DNA from: Echiichthys vipera
Taxonomy: Eukaryota > Chordata > Actinopteri > Perciformes > Trachinidae
Direction: 5' to 3'
NCBI GenBank assembly: GCA_963691815.1
Contig: OY829651.1
Span: 33,676,504-33,740,503 of the forward strand
DNA: 64,000 bases
Position numbers and translations under genes: made by a program. The notes beneath the pieces were generated by a model. The model did not search any database and had not been told where the DNA came from. It saw only the letters and a list, made by a program, of their open reading frames with translations. Below, piece after piece: positions 1 through 10,242 of the stretch (the first letter of the stretch is position 1; every line of letters starts with the position of its first letter).

Positions 1-434
1 ATACCCAGCTGTTTCTTCCACGTGTCTCAGCTTGAGTAGTACTTTACAGATATTATTCCCTGACTGCCCTGTATCTCAGTTGGTGTAAATTCTGGTCCCA
101 GAATCACATGGTGCTGTTGCTGCCCCTCCCCGTGCAGGAAGCAAGCTACCCACATAGTGTAGACCAGAGGAACTGTTGTTTTAGGCAAGTGTACTGCCCA
201 AGTCACATCACAAGGTGTCTGCCAACCAACACCAGAGCCAAAACAATTGCATTGTTGTACTAGACAAGTTTTAATCTCACCTTCCATTTTAACACAGTGG
301 AGAACCCACGTGTAGAGAATTTCCTTTCTTCCCTAGCACAGAGCCTCGAGCCTGGCTACCCTGAGTTCATTAACACATCGAACTAAAGTGAGTGCAGTAA
401 AGAAATAGAATCACTTCTCAGTGACACATCTAAA
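1..434. other. Unassigned sequence at window edge
   Basis: No family recognised. An 86-codon open frame on the minus strand (27-287) has no motif I can name and is probably chance or a retroelement scrap. The retroelement gag-like frames begin immediately downstream, so this may be the 5' part of the same element, but nothing in the bases proves it. Confidence 0.3.
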
Positions 435-689
435 GTGTCAGTGTTGAGATATTTGCTCCTGAACTTCCAACGGCAAACTAACATTGTCTGTCAGAGCAAA
501 ACAGCATTAGAAAAGAAGATAGAATACCTTAATGCTAAAATTGCTAGTCTCATTAGTGAAGTTCAGACAGCAAATCATAAAGTCCTGCGTTATTTAGAAG
601 ATTTGCACTCAGCAGTGTCAGAGCTCTTCTCCAACAAAAAGGAATTGCCCTACCAAAGTCATTCAGCCACGCTGATTCTGGCTGTTTAG
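435..689 (+). pseudogene. Coiled-coil N-terminal piece of a retroelement gag-like protein
   Basis: An 84-residue open frame is rich in heptad-like K/E/L spacing (residues about 25-65), as in N-terminal gag regions. It stops at 689, about 120 bases before the next gag-like frame on the same strand. Reading other frames between 690 and 808 also gives plausible coding, so a frameshift probably separates the two parts of one old gag gene. The assignment rests on position beside the capsid-like frame. Taken alone this frame could be any short coiled-coil protein. Confidence 0.4.
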
Positions 690-808
690 ATTCAAATTTC
701 TCCCTCAATGAGAGGTAAACGCCCTCTCCAGAGCAGACCAGGAAAGTTCAGTCCTGCTCTACCTCCTCACTGCATCACTTTGCGAGTGATGACAGAGCTA
801 GCATAGTC

Positions 809-1663
809 TTGCCTTCACAAACGGTGACCTCACAATGTACCCGCCTTGAAGAGCTTGAGCTTCTAGCTAAAGATATGGACATGTTTGATCCAGACAACTG
901 CGATCATAACATTGAGGACCATTTTAGGAAATTAGGTGAAAATCTAATTGACCTGCCCAATGCAACACAGAGAGAGACAGTTAAACTTTGTGGACAGCTT
1001 TTGAGCTGGTTTTCCACAGAAGTTATACAGTCTCAACCTGCCAGAGTCAGTAATGACTACAATGAGCTCCATCATGCACTGACAGAAGAATTCTCTTCTA
1101 CTGCAGACAAAATCACTTCTAGTCAAATTAAACATTCCCGTCAAGAGTGTGCCAGTGACTACTATAGACGTTTGAGACACGTATACTTTCAGGGAAGGAA
1201 TGCACCAGGCTTAGAAGAGAACCCACCTTTTACGTCTCTGTACTTGCAGAATCTTCATCCTTGTATACGTACGCACGTCATTCTTGAGACAAGAAAAGAT
1301 AACCTCTCTCTAAACAAGGTTAGGAAAATAGCACAGGTGGCTTGGGAAACTGTTGTCACTTGCAAAGCAAGGGAAACAACATCTTCTTCCAGCAGCTCAA
1401 ACACTGTGAGGTCAAACAGAGCTACTGTCTCAGAACCCCACCCTCAGAACAGATCGAAAGGGGGGAACAAAAGACAGCATAGGGACGAAGAGCGTAAACG
1501 CCATGTCCGCCAGCTGCCACGGGATAGTCATGCCCAAAGCAGGAGCTGTAGAAGGCCATATTCTGAGATTCTGGCCCAGATTAACGCTAAATTTATTGAG
1601 AATACTCAATATCATAATTTGAACGTGAGTCAAGGCCCTACATTTAATTGGTTCTCCGTGTGA
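809..1663 (+). pseudogene. Retroelement gag/capsid-like ORF fused to LTR-derived tail
   Basis: A 284-residue open frame. Residues about 100-190 look like a capsid C-terminal half: a major-homology-like stretch (Q-E-x-x-x-x-Y-Y-x-R-L) precedes an aromatic- and leucine-rich helical part. Residues 195-240 are Ser/Arg/Lys-rich, as in a nucleocapsid tail, but no CCHC knuckle is present. From about nucleotide 1556 the frame runs into DNA that matches the end of the LTR at 29451-30682 in reverse, so the last 35 or so residues are LTR sequence read through. Protease and pol do not follow. The simplest reading is gag joined to its 3' LTR by a deletion of pol and env. No host gag-derived gene is recognised. 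Confidence 0.55.
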
Positions 1664-1771
1664 AGTTTTTAATAAATTAAAGTTATAAGTAATTTTTCTT
1701 TATTCATTTTCTTTTTCAAATATTTCATTTGATAGTCACACTTTTGATCCAATTAACCTAAAGTATCTACA
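1556..1771 (+). mobile_element. 3' end of an LTR (family LTR-B)
   Basis: This stretch reverse-complemented aligns along its whole length to 29451-29660, the end of the solo LTR described there, at roughly 85% by eye. It ends at CTACA, the same TG...CA-type terminus. The 5' part of the LTR is missing and is replaced by the gag-like frame. LTR sense is +. Confidence 0.65.
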
Positions 1772-1807
1772 CATCTCACTCTGTGTCCGTGTCTACATTT
1801 TGGTCCC

Positions 1808-2486
1808 AAAATTGCCAAGTGAGTTGATATTGTCTCTAATAGTTATATAACTTTGTCATTAAAGAAGGTCATGAAGTCGTTACTACGGAGGGTTATAGGA
1901 ACACATGGCTCAGTAGAGCTGTGGCTGTCTGCCTGGCTACAGTGCTGAAAAATCTAGGATTGTTTTTATTCTCCTCTATTAAAGATGAGTAATTGGCTGC
2001 TCTGGCATTACGGAGGGCCTTCCTATATGTTTTTAGACTTTCTTGCCAAACTAAGCAAGATTCCTCCAATTTAGTACAACGCCACTTACTTTCCAATTTT
2101 TGCGATATTTGTTTTAATTCACGGGTTTGTGAGTTATACCATGGAGCTAACTTCCTCAGTTTTATTATCTTCTTTTTTAAAGGAGCAACAGAGCCAAGTG
2201 TTGTTCGTAGTGAGCCTGCAACACTGTCAACAAGGTGATCAATTTCAGAGAAACTAATATTAGTGCAGGAATCTTGAATATTGGGATAAGGCATTGAATT
2301 AAATACAGATGGAATCAATTTCTTAAATCTAGTTACAGCACTATCAAATAAACATTTAGTGTAGAAACTTTTGCCCAGAGGTGAGTAGTCCTGTAATATG
2401 AATTCAAAAGTTAGTAAATAATGGTCTGATGAAATAGGATTCTGTGAAAAGTCTACTAAGTCAGTGATTTCCACATCATAAGCCAA
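1808..2486 (-). pseudogene. L2-type LINE ORF2 fragment (endonuclease C-term to linker)
   Basis: The minus-strand frame 1893-2486 matches, residue for residue over long stretches, the segment of the L2 ORF2 at 8380-8900, between the APE endonuclease domain and the reverse transcriptase. Reading past its stop, homology continues left to about 1808. Both ends are truncated, so no promoter, tail or target duplication is visible. The ERV2 gag fragment abuts on the right. Confidence 0.8.
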
Positions 2487-3240
2487 AACAAGGTTCGTAC
2501 ATCACAAGGCAGATGAAAAGGTGGAAGCAGGAAACTGAGGAGGAGATTGAGAGCAGCCTAGTGCTGATGACATTGTTCAGTATGCCCCAGTCAAGAGTAA
2601 GCTGGAAGAGGTGGTAGGGCCGACATCAATGTCACATCAACAGTTTCGGGACAATGTGGTACACGTGATAGAAAAACATAGTAAAGACATAAAAAGGAAA
2701 GGGGAAGCTGACAAAAACTTGCAGCGGAAACTGATACAGTTAGAACTCAACAAGCTGCAAGGGTCCAAAGTTTGCCACGCACCACCCCATGTCAGACAGA
2801 TTTGTTGAGACAGTAGGATTCTCGGGAAAAAGGCAGCTAATTCAAATGGCAGCTCCAGTGAAAATAACAGAAAACCAAGAAATTAAAATTCCAATTCTGG
2901 TTGCAAAACAAACACCTATCAATTTGATTGGAAGAGATGCATTGTGAAAATTAAACATGACAATTTCGTGTTCGTCAACAAATGTGCAAAATTCAGTAGA
3001 AAACACACTCAACGGTCAAATGGCCGTTCAATCAGAAAGAGCTAAAATATATTGGCTGGGGAACATCACAAAGCCAGTGTCACAAGCACTCCAGAAGTGG
3101 GAGAAATATTTAAAAGTACAACTTTTGATACAAAAAGAAGCGGCTGAGTATGAACGAGACATTTGGAGAAGGCGAGGCGCAACATTGAGTGAACAATGGT
3201 TATGGTGGTCACAAGACGGTTTGTTGGTGCCCCGGTGACG
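2487..3240 (+). pseudogene. Class-I ERV remnant (ERV2): gag C-terminus, protease, start of pol
   Basis: In order on the plus strand: a capsid C-terminal, Lys/Glu-rich helical piece (2611-2808); a protease C-terminal piece ending in the flap-helix motif L-I-G-R-D-A-L near 2920-2946; and a linker beginning near 2957 that corresponds to the linker after protease in ERV1 (shared Y-W pair followed by an L-Q-K-W-like helix). Stops and frameshifts break all parts. The protease N-terminal active-site half is not readable. RT and RNase H are absent. The matching integrase/env half lies at 11404-13236, so the provirus was split and also lost its RT. The class-I (gamma/epsilon-like) assignment is by layout. 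Confidence 0.6.
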
Positions 3241-3364
3241 TTGTTGTCCATGTTGATTTCTGAAGTGCACAGTCTAGATCACTGTGCAAGGGAGGAAGTG
3301 ATGTGAAGTGAAGTGAATTCGACAACAAGGTTACTGTTCGCCTGTGCAATATGCCTGTACTATG
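3241..3364 (+). mobile_element. Left part of a LINE 3' tail split by the DNA transposon
   Basis: It ends in the 8-bp sequence GTACTATG (3357-3364), which recurs at 11125-11132 on the far side of the transposon. From there a LINE 3' UTR continues to 11403 and is shared with 42109-42390. The portion left of 3357 is assigned to the LINE by continuity only, because the second copy is truncated and does not cover it. Confidence 0.5.
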
Positions 3365-3453
3365 GAGTAGCATCCAGCTGCAGACCCGGAGTACAAGCCC
3401 CTTACTTGACACATGTCCCTCACTTGACAAAGCCCCTTGCTTGACGGAAGTGA
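3365..3453 (+). repeat. Left terminal inverted repeat of the DNA transposon
   Basis: It begins GAGTAGCATCC and holds three CTTGAC-type motifs at roughly 20-base spacing. It pairs with 11036-11124. Confidence 0.75.
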
Positions 3454-3940
3454 ATCAGTATGTAGGCAGGAATTCTAGCGAACTCGCTGTCACGGCTGAA
3501 CATGATGAAGATAATGGAGACGTTTAAAAACAACGTAAGCTTTGCTGTGTTGATAATGTTCCTAACTACGAGCTAACTAGCAATCTTTGATGCGCGGGAA
3601 TTTGAGGATACTGCTGTCACTCTGTGGCAAATACATTTCTGATAAAGTTTTTTTGCAACCTGTGAGATGTGTAAGGTATTTTCCTGCGCTGAGATTGTTG
3701 TGTCGGCCGCTAAAGGCTTAGTAAACTGGCAGTGCTAATGAAAACCATGAGCACCACAATGGTGAAAAGACAAGCCAGCCTCGGGATATTACTCTTTAAC
3801 CCGTATATTGATGCACTTTGTATTTGTGGCAATGTTCTTCCTTTCTGATGACATGGTAGCTCTGCGGAGATGGTGGTGTGCAGTGCTAGTGGAAAACCTG
3901 CAGCTGGATTTCATATTTTGACTATTTGTTTGTTCTACAG
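3454..3940. other. Transposon interior without readable gene
   Basis: No domain recognised. A short open stretch before a GTAAG near 3535 could be a first exon with a donor site, but this is a weak signal. Confidence 0.3.
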
Positions 3941-4985
3941 ACATGGCAGAAGGTTTGCCCATTTTTCCAAGGAGGCAGAAAGCATGCTGAATGGTCTTCT
4001 TCCACCAGTCTTTAGACTAAAACGAAAGACAGGTGAATTAAGTGTCCAATATTATAAAAGTCTATGTATGTTAATCACCATAACTGATTGATTTCTAACA
4101 GTTTGACATGGTAATAAAATAAATACTTTCCTCAAAAGGACAGCTGTTTTTAATGTCCAGGAGGAGGTGACAAGCCAAGCGGAGGACAAAATGGAAAGGT
4201 TTGAGACATTATTTGTTTAAGAAACTAATGTGTTTTTTTACAATTTTAAATAGTGGTAGTAATGTAAATTTTCTTGACATTGCTAAAAGTTCATTATATT
4301 ATAAATGTGGCCAACAGGAGCCAACACAGGATGATCACGTCATCAGGGAGCACAGTGACTTAAAGAGGCAATGCACAATCAACCTGGCTGGGTTGGTTAG
4401 TATGTGATTTAGTTAGTATCAAGCATGCTATCTTGTCTCCCTAATTTATATCAAGCATTTACTAAACATAACTCAATTTTAAAATGTTTACTTTTAGGAC
4501 AATGGATCTAAGGGAGCATGAAAAGACTAGAGGTCAGTAAAAAGCCATCTAAGTACGTGGAATTAACTGCGCTTAGTATAATTTTAATATTTGCTCTATG
4601 AAATTACAGGAAATGGTAGAAGAGGAGCAGGAGAAGCGGGAACAGCAGTGTTGAGTACTGATTGACTTCATAACAGGGAAGACTAAACTAAGACAACACC
4701 TTGAGGTATCTATATGGCACTAAATTCATTAGCAGTTATGGCATTCACTGGATGTCCATCTTAAAGCATTTATCAGAAGATGATCAATGCCATGTCATTT
4801 TAAAGTGATGTTTATTTGCAGGCCATCACCACCGGCTATCTGCATTCGCTGTGGCCACCATCTGCTTTGATGACACGCAGCTTGATGAAGTGGTCTCTTT
4901 TCTTTTTGGAATCCTTAAAGACACACCAGGAGCGAGACAACCTATAGATTCTGTTGCCTTTGTCTTTGACGTGCTTTTGCCTGAG
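3941..4985 (+). pseudogene. Decayed multi-exon fragment resembling PWWP3/MUM1 family
   Basis: Six blocks bounded by AG/GT can be read: 3941-4032, 4161-4198, 4318-4395, 4498-4532, 4610-4705 and 4822-4985. The first encodes a stretch ending L-L-P-P-V-F-R-L-K-R-K. The fifth encodes a Glu-rich helix followed by L-I-D-F-I-T-G-K and contains an in-frame TGA at 4652-4654. The sixth encodes D-D-T-Q-L-D-E-V-V-S-F-L and ends F-V-F-D-V-L-L-P-E. These resemble the C-terminal region of vertebrate PWWP3/MUM1-type chromatin proteins (family resemblance from memory, not a search). Introns are short (66-130 bases). The gene is dead here: stop, frame breaks, no PWWP domain, and it sits inside a transposon. Confidence 0.5.
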
Positions 4986-5000
4986 GTAAAATGTCAGTGT

Positions 5001-5332
5001 TCATCATTCAGATCCAGATTGGTAGAAACTGGTATATTGCCTTACCATACATGACTATTGGTGTAGATGTGAACCCAGTGCAGGACACCCCTGTGGCCTC
5101 CAGAAAGGAAGACACCTACATTCACTCCAGTGTGGACCTGGAGATCCAGAGACATGTGGAGAAGTTACAAGAAGGAGCAGCTATCTTCTTTGAATTCAAG
5201 CACTACAAATTTAAAAAGAGGTTCACTGGCACTAAATGTTTTGCCTTGGGCCCCATTGTCATGGAACTGTACAAGAAGACCACAGACTTCAAGAGGAAGA
5301 AACTACAGCTTCTAACAAAGAAACACCTCTAT
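5001..5332 (+). pseudogene. aida: aida-like C2 domain fragment (apparent retrocopy)
   Basis: The frame contains, in order, P-V-Q-D-T-P-V-A-S-R-K-E-D-T-Y, then G-A-A-I-F-F-E-F-K-H-Y-K, then K-R-K-K-L-Q-L-L-T-K-K. These are hallmarks of the C-terminal C2-type domain of AIDA (axin interactor, dorsalization-associated), a membrane-binding domain in a protein that antagonises Axin-JNK signalling. About 100 residues are present. Two internal stretches known in the family are missing (before the P-V-Q-D motif and between K-C-F-A and G-P-I-V). No introns interrupt it, which suggests a processed copy. It is open to the right only because it runs into the ATTCA-repeat tail of an L2 LINE. It is not a working aida gene. 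Confidence 0.7.
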
Positions 5333-5884
5333 CTATTCAATTCAATTCAATTCAATTCAATTTTATTTATAGTGTCAAATCATAACCAAAGTTATCTCAG
5401 GACACTTTACAGAGTAGGTAAAGACCCAACAATTCCCCCATAGAGTACGGTGGCAACGAAAACCTTCCCTATAACAGGCAGGAACGTCGGACAGACCCAG
5501 CTCTGTGGAGGACGGCCATCTGTCTTGACCGGTTGGGGAGGAAGAAAAGGAGAGAGAAAGAGAGAAACACAAAGATAGACAAAAGACAGAGAGACTGACA
5601 CACTTCCAGAGATGCAAGCAGACAGCGAGTAACAGTAACTATAAGAATATCTATAGTAATGTGAACATGACCCACATGTTATGGCAGTCTGCATAGCAGA
5701 ACAGCAGGAACACGCACATCCAAGGTGACAGAACATGAAAATGAAAATAATTATGACAAAATGATGAGTAGGGGCAATAGCAGCTACGATACAGCAAGAC
5801 ATACCACTGATGGTGTTTTTATGGCTACAGATTTTATAATTTATAAAAGTAGTGACAGAATAAATGACTAATAGTTATTGAAGT

Positions 5885-6390
5885 AGCAGGAAGCGTCAGC
5901 AGGCACCACCACGATCAGCAGAGACCTGCACACAGGACCAGGGCAGCAGGCATCACCACCATCAGCAGGGACCAGCACACAGGACCACGGCAGCAAGCAC
6001 CACCACGATCAGCAGAGACCAACAATCAGGTCCACAGCAGCAGGCACTAACACCATCGGCAGAGACCTTCATACAGGACCACAGGACCACAGCAACAGGC
6101 ATAACCACCATCAGCCGAGACGGCAGGCAGCACCCCCATCAGCAGGAACCTGATACACAGGACCAAGGCAGCAGGCACTACCACCGTCAGCAGAGACCTA
6201 CACACAGGACCAGGGCAGCAGGCACCACCAGCACCAGCAGAGACTAGCACACAGGACCACGGCAGCAGGCACCACCCCCATCAGCAGGGACCTGATATAC
6301 AGGACCAAGGCAGCAGGCACTACCAAAATCAGCAGTGACCCACGGGACTACTGCAGTAGGCACCACCACGATCAGCGGAGACCTCAGGGA
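5885..6390. repeat. GC-rich minisatellite in L2 3' UTR (about 11 units of 46-48 bp)
   Basis: Units share CAGCAGGCACCACCAC and ATCAGCAGAGACC with variable spacers. The equivalent place in L2 copy B (about 37350-37410) has one unit, so the array expanded within this copy or subfamily. Confidence 0.85.
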
Positions 6391-6594
6391 TTACAAAGCA
6401 CAAACAACTCCGGGGAAGAAGTTGAATTAATAACATGCATTGATGAGACATGAATGACATAGAGAGGAGAGAATCTCAGAGTATTAGGAAAGGTAATATT
6501 TCCCCTTGCAGACTAGGCTTATAGCAGCATCATTAAACTGAACGGACGCAGCTTTAAGAATAACAACAGCAACACAGCTGAGAGCTCGTAAGCC

Positions 6595-9500
6595 CTAGCT
6601 GTAAGCTTTATCAAAAAGGAAAGTTTTAAGTTTACTCTTAAATATGGGGACAGTGTCTGCCTCCCGAATAACACTTGGGAGTTGGTTCCACAAGAGAGGA
6701 GCTTGGTAGCTAAAGGCTCTGCCTCCCATTCTACTTTTGGAGACTCTAGGAACGACAAGTAGCCCTGCATTTTCTGAGCGCAGTGATCGAGTTGGGTGAT
6801 ACGGTACTATGAGCTCTTTAAGATACGACGGGGCCAGACCAATAAGAGCTTTATAGGTAAGGAGAAGGATTTTAAAGTCAATTCTAGATTTTACAGGTAG
6901 CCAGTGCAGAGAAGCTAATACAGGAGAAATATGTTCTCTTCGATTTGTTTTAGTTAGTACACGAGCTGCAGCATTTTGTACCAACTGGAGTCTCTTCACA
7001 GACTTATTGGAGCAGCCTGATAATAAGGAGTTGCAGTTGTCCAGCCTAGAAGTAACAAATGCATGGACTAGTTTTTCTGCATCTTTCTGAGACATAATGT
7101 TCCTAATTTTTTGCAATATTACGCAGGTGAAAATATGCAGTCCTTGTTGTTAGTTTTATGTGAGAATCGAAGGACATATCCTGATCAAAAATAACACCCA
7201 GATTCCTTACTGTGGTGCTGGAGGACAACACAACATCATCCAGAGTAACAATGTCTTTAGCTATTGAGTTTCGGAGGCCTTTGGGGCCAAGCACAATAAC
7301 TTCAGTTTTATCTGAGTTTAACATCAGAAAATTGCAGGTCATCCAGCTTTTTATTTCCTTAATGCACATTTGAAGTTTATCTACCTGATGGGTTTCATCT
7401 GGTTTGATCGATAAATATAATTGTGTATCATCAGCATAACAATGAAAATTTATGGAGTGCTTCCTTATAATATTTCCTAAGGGAAGCATATATAAGGAGA
7501 ATAGAATCGGTCCAAGGACAGAGCCCTGTGGGACTCCGTGACTAACTTTAGTGTGCATGGAGGATTTGTCGTTAACATGTACAAACTGAGATCTATCTGA
7601 TAAATATGACTTAAACCAGCTCAGTGCGGTTCCTTTAATGCCGATCAGATGCTCTAGTCTGTGTAGCAGGATGTGATGGTCAATAGTGTCAAAGGCAGCA
7701 CTAAGATCTAGTAAGACAAGCACAGAGACAAGTCCTTTGTCTGAAGCTATTAGAAGGTCGTTGGTAATTTTTATCAGTGCTGTCTCAGTGCTATGATTCG
7801 CTCTAAATCCTGACTGGAAGTCCTCAAATAACTCATTATTATGTAAAAAGTCACACAACTGATTGGCAACTAATTTCTCGAGGATCTTAGAGAGAAAAGG
7901 AAGGTTAGATATACAGTAGGTCTATAGTTGGCTAGTACCTCAGGATCGAGACTGGGCTTTTTAAGAAGAGGTTTAATTACAGCTACTTTAAAAGACATAA
8001 CCTGCTGATAAAGACATGTTAATCATATCTAATACAGGAGTGTCAACTAAAGGTAACACTTCTTTGAGTAACCTAGTTGGAATAGAGTCTAGGAGACAAG
8101 TAGAAGGCTTTGATGCTGAAATAGTAGAGTTTAATTTGTTAAGGTCGACCGGAGAAAAGCAGTCCAAGAATATATCAGGTCGTACAGTTGTTTCTAAGGT
8201 TCCTGGGTTCGATGAAAGATTGGTGCCAAGCGAGTTGATTTTGTCTCGAATAGTTATAATTTTGTCATTAAAGAAGGTCATGAAGTCGTTACTACTGAGG
8301 GTTATAGGAATACATGGCTCAATAGAGCTGTGGCTCTCTGTCAGCCTGGCTACAGTGCTGAAAAGAAATCTAGGATTGTTCTTATTCCCCTCTATTAAAG
8401 ATGAGTAATAGGCAGCTCTGGCATTACGGAGGGCCTTCCTATATGTCTTTAGACTTTCATGCCAAGCTAAGTGAGATTCCTCCAATTTAGTAGAGCGCCA
8501 TTTACTTTCTAATTTTCGCGATATTTTTTTTAGTTCACGGGTTTGTGAGTTATACCACGGAGCTAACTTCCTCTGTTTTATTTTCTTCTTTTTTAACGGA
8601 GCAACAGAGTCGAGTGTTTTTCTTAGTGAGCAAGCAACACTGTCAACAAAATGGTCAATTTCAGAGAGACAAACGTTAGTGTAGGACTCTTGAATATTAG
8701 GATAAGGCATTAAAGTAAATGCAGATGGAATCGCTTCCTTAAATTTAGTTACAGCACTATCAGATAAACATCTAGTGTAGAAACTTTTGCCCAGAGGTGA
8801 GTAGTCCTGTAATATGAATTCAAAAGTTATTAAATAATGGTCTGATAAAATAGGATTCTGTGAAAAGACTATTAAGTCATTGATTTCCACACCATAAGCC
8901 AAAACAAGGTCGAGGGTGTGATTGAAACAGTGAGTAGGTTTATGTACACACTGACTAAAACCAATCGAATCTAATAGAGAGATAAACGCGGTACTAAGGC
9001 TATTATTAACAACATCCACATGAATATTAAAATCTCCTACAATGATTACTTTATCAGTTTTAAGGTCTAAATTTGATAGAAACTCTGAGAATTCAGACAG
9101 AAATTCAGAGTAGTGACCGGGAGCCTGGTACACTATAACGAGTATAATCGGCTGCACAGTTTTCCAGGTTGAATGTGAAAGGCTAAGAACAAGACTTTCA
9201 AATGAATTATAATTTAGTTTAGGTTTAGGGTTTATTAATAGGCCTGAGTCATAAATAGCTGCAACGCCTCCTCCTCGTCCACTGCCTCGAGGAATATGAG
9301 TATTAATATGACTGGGAGGAGTGGATTCATTTAGGCTAACATATTCTTCGGGACGCAGCCAGGTTTCAGTCAGACAGAGAACATCAATATGGTTATCTGA
9401 TATCAGATCATTTATTAATACAGCTTTAGATGACAGAGATCTGATGTTTAAAAGTCCACATTTTATTCTCTGATTTTGTTGCATTATCGCAGATTTGGTG

Positions 9501-9715
9501 TTGATTTGCATCAAGTTTTTCTGTATAGCTCCTCTTCTGTTCATTTTTGATTTAATGAATGTAGATGATCGTGGGGCACACAGCGTTTGTATAGGATACT
9601 GAGCTGTAAAGTGATCCACAGAGCTCGCGGAGAGTTGTGTAAGACTGCAGCTATGCTTGCTGTGTTCTTGCGGTAAGGGCAGCGCAGAGAGGTGAATTAA
9701 ACTCTGAGTCTGCAT
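6595..9715 (-). pseudogene. L2 ORF2: APE endonuclease - reverse transcriptase
   Basis: Frame 9715-7988 (575 aa) carries the endonuclease: C-L-T-E-T-W-L near residue 115, G-D-F-N-I-H near 225 and S-D-H-Y near 290, the E, D and SDH landmarks of APE-type nucleases. Frame 7858-7103 carries the RT palm with A-F-D-T-I-D-H, Q-G-S-V-L-G-P and Y-A-D-D-T. Frame 7116-6595 carries the C-terminal thumb/tail and ends at the natural stop. Two frame breaks (about 7860-7990 and 7105) disable an otherwise complete ORF2. The enzyme would nick target DNA and prime reverse transcription there. The YADD and S-L-Y-M-L-P-L-G residues fit the L2 clade of the Jockey superfamily. Confidence 0.85.
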
Positions 9716-9739
9716 CCTGATCCCAACACTGGGTTTTTG

Positions 9740-10093
9740 TCAGGAGGTGGTGGAGGTGCAGGACTCGATAGTCAGGTCAATGTTTGCAGACAAAAGTCTT
9801 GACCCTTCTTGGTTAGGGTGCAGGCCGTCGCGTCTAAAAAGCTTGGGTCTTCTAAAAAAAGTTGTGAAGTTGTCCACGAATGGAATGCCCTTCCCCAGGC
9901 AGTGTCCTTTAAGCCACAGGTGAAGCTGGCGGAGGCGGCTGTACATGACGTCACCAAAACGGGGCGGGGGAAGCGGGCCGGAGATGATCACACGCTTCCC
10001 TGTGTTTAGCAGGCGGTCCACCATGGACCTGAAGTTCTGCTTGAGGACCTCGGACTGGCGTTTCTTTAAGTCTATCTCCATCTTCACAGCCAC
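9740..10093 (-). pseudogene. L2 ORF1: SGNH/GDSL esterase domain, C-terminal part
   Basis: The 117-residue frame shows I-S-G-P-L-P-P and, near the end, R-D-G-L-H-P-N, the Asp/His block of SGNH hydrolases. An esterase domain in ORF1 is established for fish L2 and CR1 elements. The GDS nucleophile block would lie upstream and is lost through 5' truncation. ORF1 ends 24 bases before the first Met of ORF2. A parallel ORF1 is at 55852-56370. Confidence 0.75.
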
Positions 10094-10110
10094 TGCCTTA
10101 ATAAATAAAA

Positions 10111-10171
10111 CGCAAAACGCATCATGTTTTTTTTTGATGTTTAATTATTAACATTTAAATAGATTAAATAA
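10111..10171. other. A/T-rich junction after L2 5' truncation
   Basis: Short A/T-rich stretch inside the DNA transposon with a run of T at 10128. Nothing else is seen. Confidence 0.3.
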
Positions 10172-10242
10172 AAAAAGCTAGATCGGCTCCAGCCCCCCCG
10201 CACCCCGACAGGGACAAGCGGTTGAAGATGAATTAATGATTA
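10172..10242 (+). mobile_element. Short LINE 3' tail fragment
   Basis: A proline-codon-like C-rich stretch is followed by GACAAGCGGTTGAAGATGAA, the usual ending of a common fish non-LTR family with a GATG-type tail. Only about 70 bases remain. Confidence 0.5.

Larger units (their letters stand above)
5333..10110 (-). mobile_element. L2-type LINE, near full length ORF2 (copy A)
   Basis: Minus-strand non-LTR retrotransposon. From 3' to 5' in window order: an ATTCA simple-repeat tail (5336-5362) with the typical L2 3' end, a 3' UTR with an expanded minisatellite (5885-6390), ORF2 (6595-9715) and the end of ORF1 (9740 to about 10093). It is 5'-truncated near 10110. It lies inside the DNA transposon 3365-11124, so it is younger than that insertion. 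No clear target duplication was found. Confidence 0.85.

Noticed and set aside
27..287. Minus-strand 86-codon ORF at the window edge
   Set aside because: No motif, no neighbouring support on that strand, and size within chance.
4201..4407. Single 68-codon gene at 4201-4407
   Set aside because: It reads through a probable intron; the coding resemblance is restricted to the AG/GT-bounded block 4318-4395.
5407..5802. Open frames antisense to the L2 3' UTR
   Set aside because: They fall in untranslated L2 sequence; similar frames recur in copy B at 37005-37239 only because the DNA is repeated.
5885..6390. CRISPR-like array
   Set aside because: Units are contiguous minisatellite repeats without constant spacers, in a vertebrate LINE 3' UTR.
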